From Alphaproteobacteria bacterium (GTDB lineage: Bacteria > Pseudomonadota > Alphaproteobacteria > Rhodobacterales > Rhodobacteraceae), in assembly GCA_030424705.1 (NCBI GenBank), contig JAUHWJ010000151.1, positions 1 through 5,781 of the forward strand: a DNA stretch of 5,781 nucleotides, read 5' to 3'. This document shows, piece by piece, positions 4,094 through 5,781 of this stretch. The position numbers and the translations under genes were made by a program. Every line of letters begins with the position of its first letter. Positions within the stretch are counted from its first letter, which is position 1. The notes beneath the pieces were generated by a model. The model searched no databases, was not told the origin of the DNA, and saw only the letters and a program-made list of their open reading frames with translations.

Positions 4094-5781
4094 CGCCGGC
4101 CGAAAAGCCGCTCGATCCCCGCAAGGTCGAGGCTGACGGAGGTGGGCCGGCCGTGATTGCACTGGCCGGAATTCGGCGTCGCCTCCATCTCTCGGAGGAG
4201 GGCATTCATCTCCTCCACGGAGAGCCGCCGCCCGGCCCGCACCGAGCCGTGGCAGGCGATGCGGGAGAGGACGGCGTTGAGCCGCGCCTCGAGCGAGCGC
4301 GCCGCCCCGCCCTCCGCCAATTCGTCCGCGAGATCGCGCAGCAGCGCGCCGGCGTCGCAGGGGCCGAGGATCGCCGGCGTCTCCCGCACGCAGAGCGCGC
4401 CGGGCCCGAAGCCCTCCACCGCGAGGCCGAGCCGCGCGAGATCGGGCGCGATCTCCAGCACCCGCTCGGCGTCCTCGCCCGGAAGCTCGACGATTTCGGG
4501 CAGTAGCAGCGCCTGCCCGGCCGCGCCGCCCGCAGCCAGCGCGGCCTTGAGCTTCTCGTAGACGATCCGCTCATGCGCCGCGTGCGCGTCCACGATGACC
4601 ATGCCGGTTTCAGTCTGCGCGACGATATAGGTTTCGTGGATCTGCGCCCGCGCGGCGCCAAGCGGGCGGGAGAGCGCCTCCGGCCCAGGCGGCTCCGGCT
4701 CCGCGCGCGCAGAGGGCGGGGAAAACTCTCCCGCGATCTCCCCGGGCCCCTGGAAGCGGAGCGCCTCCTCCCGCAGCATCGGCGTTCCGCGATAGTCCTG
4801 CTGATAGGAGAAGGCGCCGGGGGGCCGCGGCGGGGGCGGCGCAAGGGCGCCGAAGGCTTCCGCCGGAACCGAGGCGGCGCTCCTGTGCCCCGCCTCCGCC
4901 AGCGCATGGCGGAGCGCGGAGACGACGAGCCCGCGCGCCAGCGCCGGCTCGCGGAACCGCACCTCCGTCTTCGCCGGATGGACGTTCACGTCCACCCGCT
5001 CCGGCTCGCAGTCGAAGAAGAGCGCGGCGGCGGGCCGCCTGTCCCGGCTCATGAGGTCGGCATAGGCGGCGCCGAGCGCGCCGATCAGCAGGCGGTCCGT
5101 CACCGGGCGGCCGTTGACGAAGAGATATTGCTGGCGGGTCGTCCCGCGCGAATAGGTCGGAAGCGCGGCCCAGCCGGTCAGCCGCAGCCCCTCCCGCTCC
5201 GCGTCGATCTCCAGCGCGCTCTCCGCGAATTCGCGGCCGAGGAGCCGCCGGAGCCGCGAGAGTGGGCTTTCGGGCTCCGCGCGGAGGAGAAGGCGCGGCT
5301 CGCCATCGGAGAGGTCCGAGAGGGTGAAGCCGACGCCGGGCGCCGCCATCGCCAGCCGCCGCACCGCCTCCGCCGCCGCCTGAAGCTCGGCGCGGTCCGA
5401 CCGGAGGAATTTCAGCCGCGCCGGGGTCGCGAAGAAGAGGTCGCGGAGCGAAACCTCCGTCCCCTCCCCGCGCGCCGCCGGCCGCGGCCGCTCCACCGCG
5501 CCGGCCCGCGCCTCGATCGACCAGGCCTCCGCCGCCCCCCGCGCCCGGCTCGTCAGCGTCATGCGCCCGACCGCGGCCATCGAGGGCAGCGCCTCGCCAC
5601 GAAAGCCGAGCGTGCGGATGTTGAGGAGGTCCTCCCCGTCCGTCTTCGAGGTGGCGTGGCGCTGGAGCGCGAGCGGCAGCTCCTCCCGCGTCATCCCCTC
5701 GCCATCGTCGGAGACGCGGATCAGCGTCTTGCCGCCGTCCGCGAGGGCGATGTCGATGCGCCGCGCGCCGGCGTCGAGCGC
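4090..5781 (-). CDS. mutL: DNA mismatch repair protein MutL, 5' end cut by the window edge
   Basis: The frame is open to the window edge and 563 residues are visible, beginning at ALDAGA; roughly 35 N-terminal residues, including the ATP-binding glutamate, lie outside. MutL is recruited by MutS to mismatches. The GHKL ATPase domain shows DDGEGM (25-30), TSK (44-46), GFRGEAL (59-65) and FFATPARLKFL (116-126). QYLFVNGRPV (218-227) and DVNVHPAKTEVRF (264-276) complete the N-terminal half. A Pro-rich linker (APPPPRPPG, about 314-322) joins the dimerisation domain, which starts at GAARAQIHETYIV. Endonuclease motifs are present: DAHAAHERIVYE (398-409), ACHGSVRAG (509-517), CNHGRP (541-546) and a terminal FGR (560-562). 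The protein is thus predicted to nick DNA itself, as in MutH-less bacteria. The first motif reads DAHA where the textbook form is DQHA. The stop TGA overlaps the rmuC ATG. The promoter is outside the window. Confidence 0.97.
   Translation of the reverse strand, partial: ALDAGARRIDIALADGGKTLIRVSDDGEGMTREELPLALQRHATSKTDGEDLLNIRTLGFRGEALPSMAAVGRMTLTSRARGAAEAWSIEARAGAVERPRPAARGEGTEVSLRDLFFATPARLKFLRSDRAELQAAAEAVRRLAMAAPGVGFTLSDLSDGEPRLLLRAEPESPLSRLRRLLGREFAESALEIDAEREGLRLTGWAALPTYSRGTTRQQYLFVNGRPVTDRLLIGALGAAYADLMSRDRRPAAALFFDCEPERVDVNVHPAKTEVRFREPALARGLVVSALRHALAEAGHRSAASVPAEAFGALAPPPPRPPGAFSYQQDYRGTPMLREEALRFQGPGEIAGEFSPPSARAEPEPPGPEALSRPLGAARAQIHETYIVAQTETGMVIVDAHAAHERIVYEKLKAALAAGGAAGQALLLPEIVELPGEDAERVLEIAPDLARLGLAVEGFGPGALCVRETPAILGPCDAGALLRDLADELAEGGAARSLEARLNAVLSRIACHGSVRAGRRLSVEEMNALLREMEATPNSGQCNHGRPTSVSLDLAGIERLFGRR

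Noticed and set aside
2033..4156. A 707-codon plus-strand open frame spanning the dehydrogenase gene and antisense to rmuC
   Set aside because: The translation is Arg/Gly/Ala-rich with no recognisable domain, while both genes it overlaps in other frames have full family motifs. Long spurious frames are expected in such GC-rich DNA.
2703..4205. A 500-codon minus-strand open frame overlapping rmuC and antisense to the dehydrogenase gene
   Set aside because: It has Arg/Gly/Ala-rich composition with no family motif and is out of frame with rmuC and mutL, so it is a shadow frame.

Overview
The window is strongly GC-rich, gene-dense bacterial DNA with almost no intergenic space. The codon pattern is G/C-rich at third positions. 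It carries a MutL with endonuclease motifs, followed directly by rmuC, beside a catabolic operon of oxidoreductases. Together these suggest an alphaproteobacterium, plausibly of the Rhodobacterales/Rhodobacteraceae. This taxonomic reading is an inference from gene content and base composition, not from a marker gene.

Layout. The left half (1-2948, plus strand) is the end of a tightly coupled catabolic operon. It holds the last 18 codons of an upstream gene (perhaps an enolase-superfamily enzyme), a phytanoyl-CoA dioxygenase family Fe(II)/2-oxoglutarate oxygenase (59-940), a monomeric sarcosine oxidase/SolA-like flavoprotein (940-2061) and a 3-hydroxyisobutyrate dehydrogenase family reductase (2058-2948). 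All three junctions are stop/start overlaps (TGATG, TGATG, ATGA). The right half (2954-5781, minus strand) holds mutL, cut by the window edge at its 5' end, and rmuC, also joined by an ATGA overlap. The two units converge with only 5 bp between their stop codons, and a small inverted repeat spans both stops.

How the genes may work together. The plus-strand genes look like successive oxidative steps on a small amino acid or N-substituted amino acid. The oxygenase would hydroxylate or oxidatively dealkylate. The flavoprotein would oxidise an amine at its alpha carbon or N-methyl group. The dehydrogenase would interconvert a hydroxy acid and an aldehyde or ketone. The substrate cannot be read from the sequence. 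The flavoprotein keeps the known sarcosine-oxidase catalytic residues but changes pocket residues, and the dehydrogenase has an unusual substrate loop, so this may be an uncharacterised pathway. The minus-strand pair are housekeeping DNA-maintenance genes and are probably unrelated to the catabolic operon.

No RNA genes, mobile elements, CRISPR arrays or long tandem repeats were seen. No stretch over 300 bases lacks a gene.
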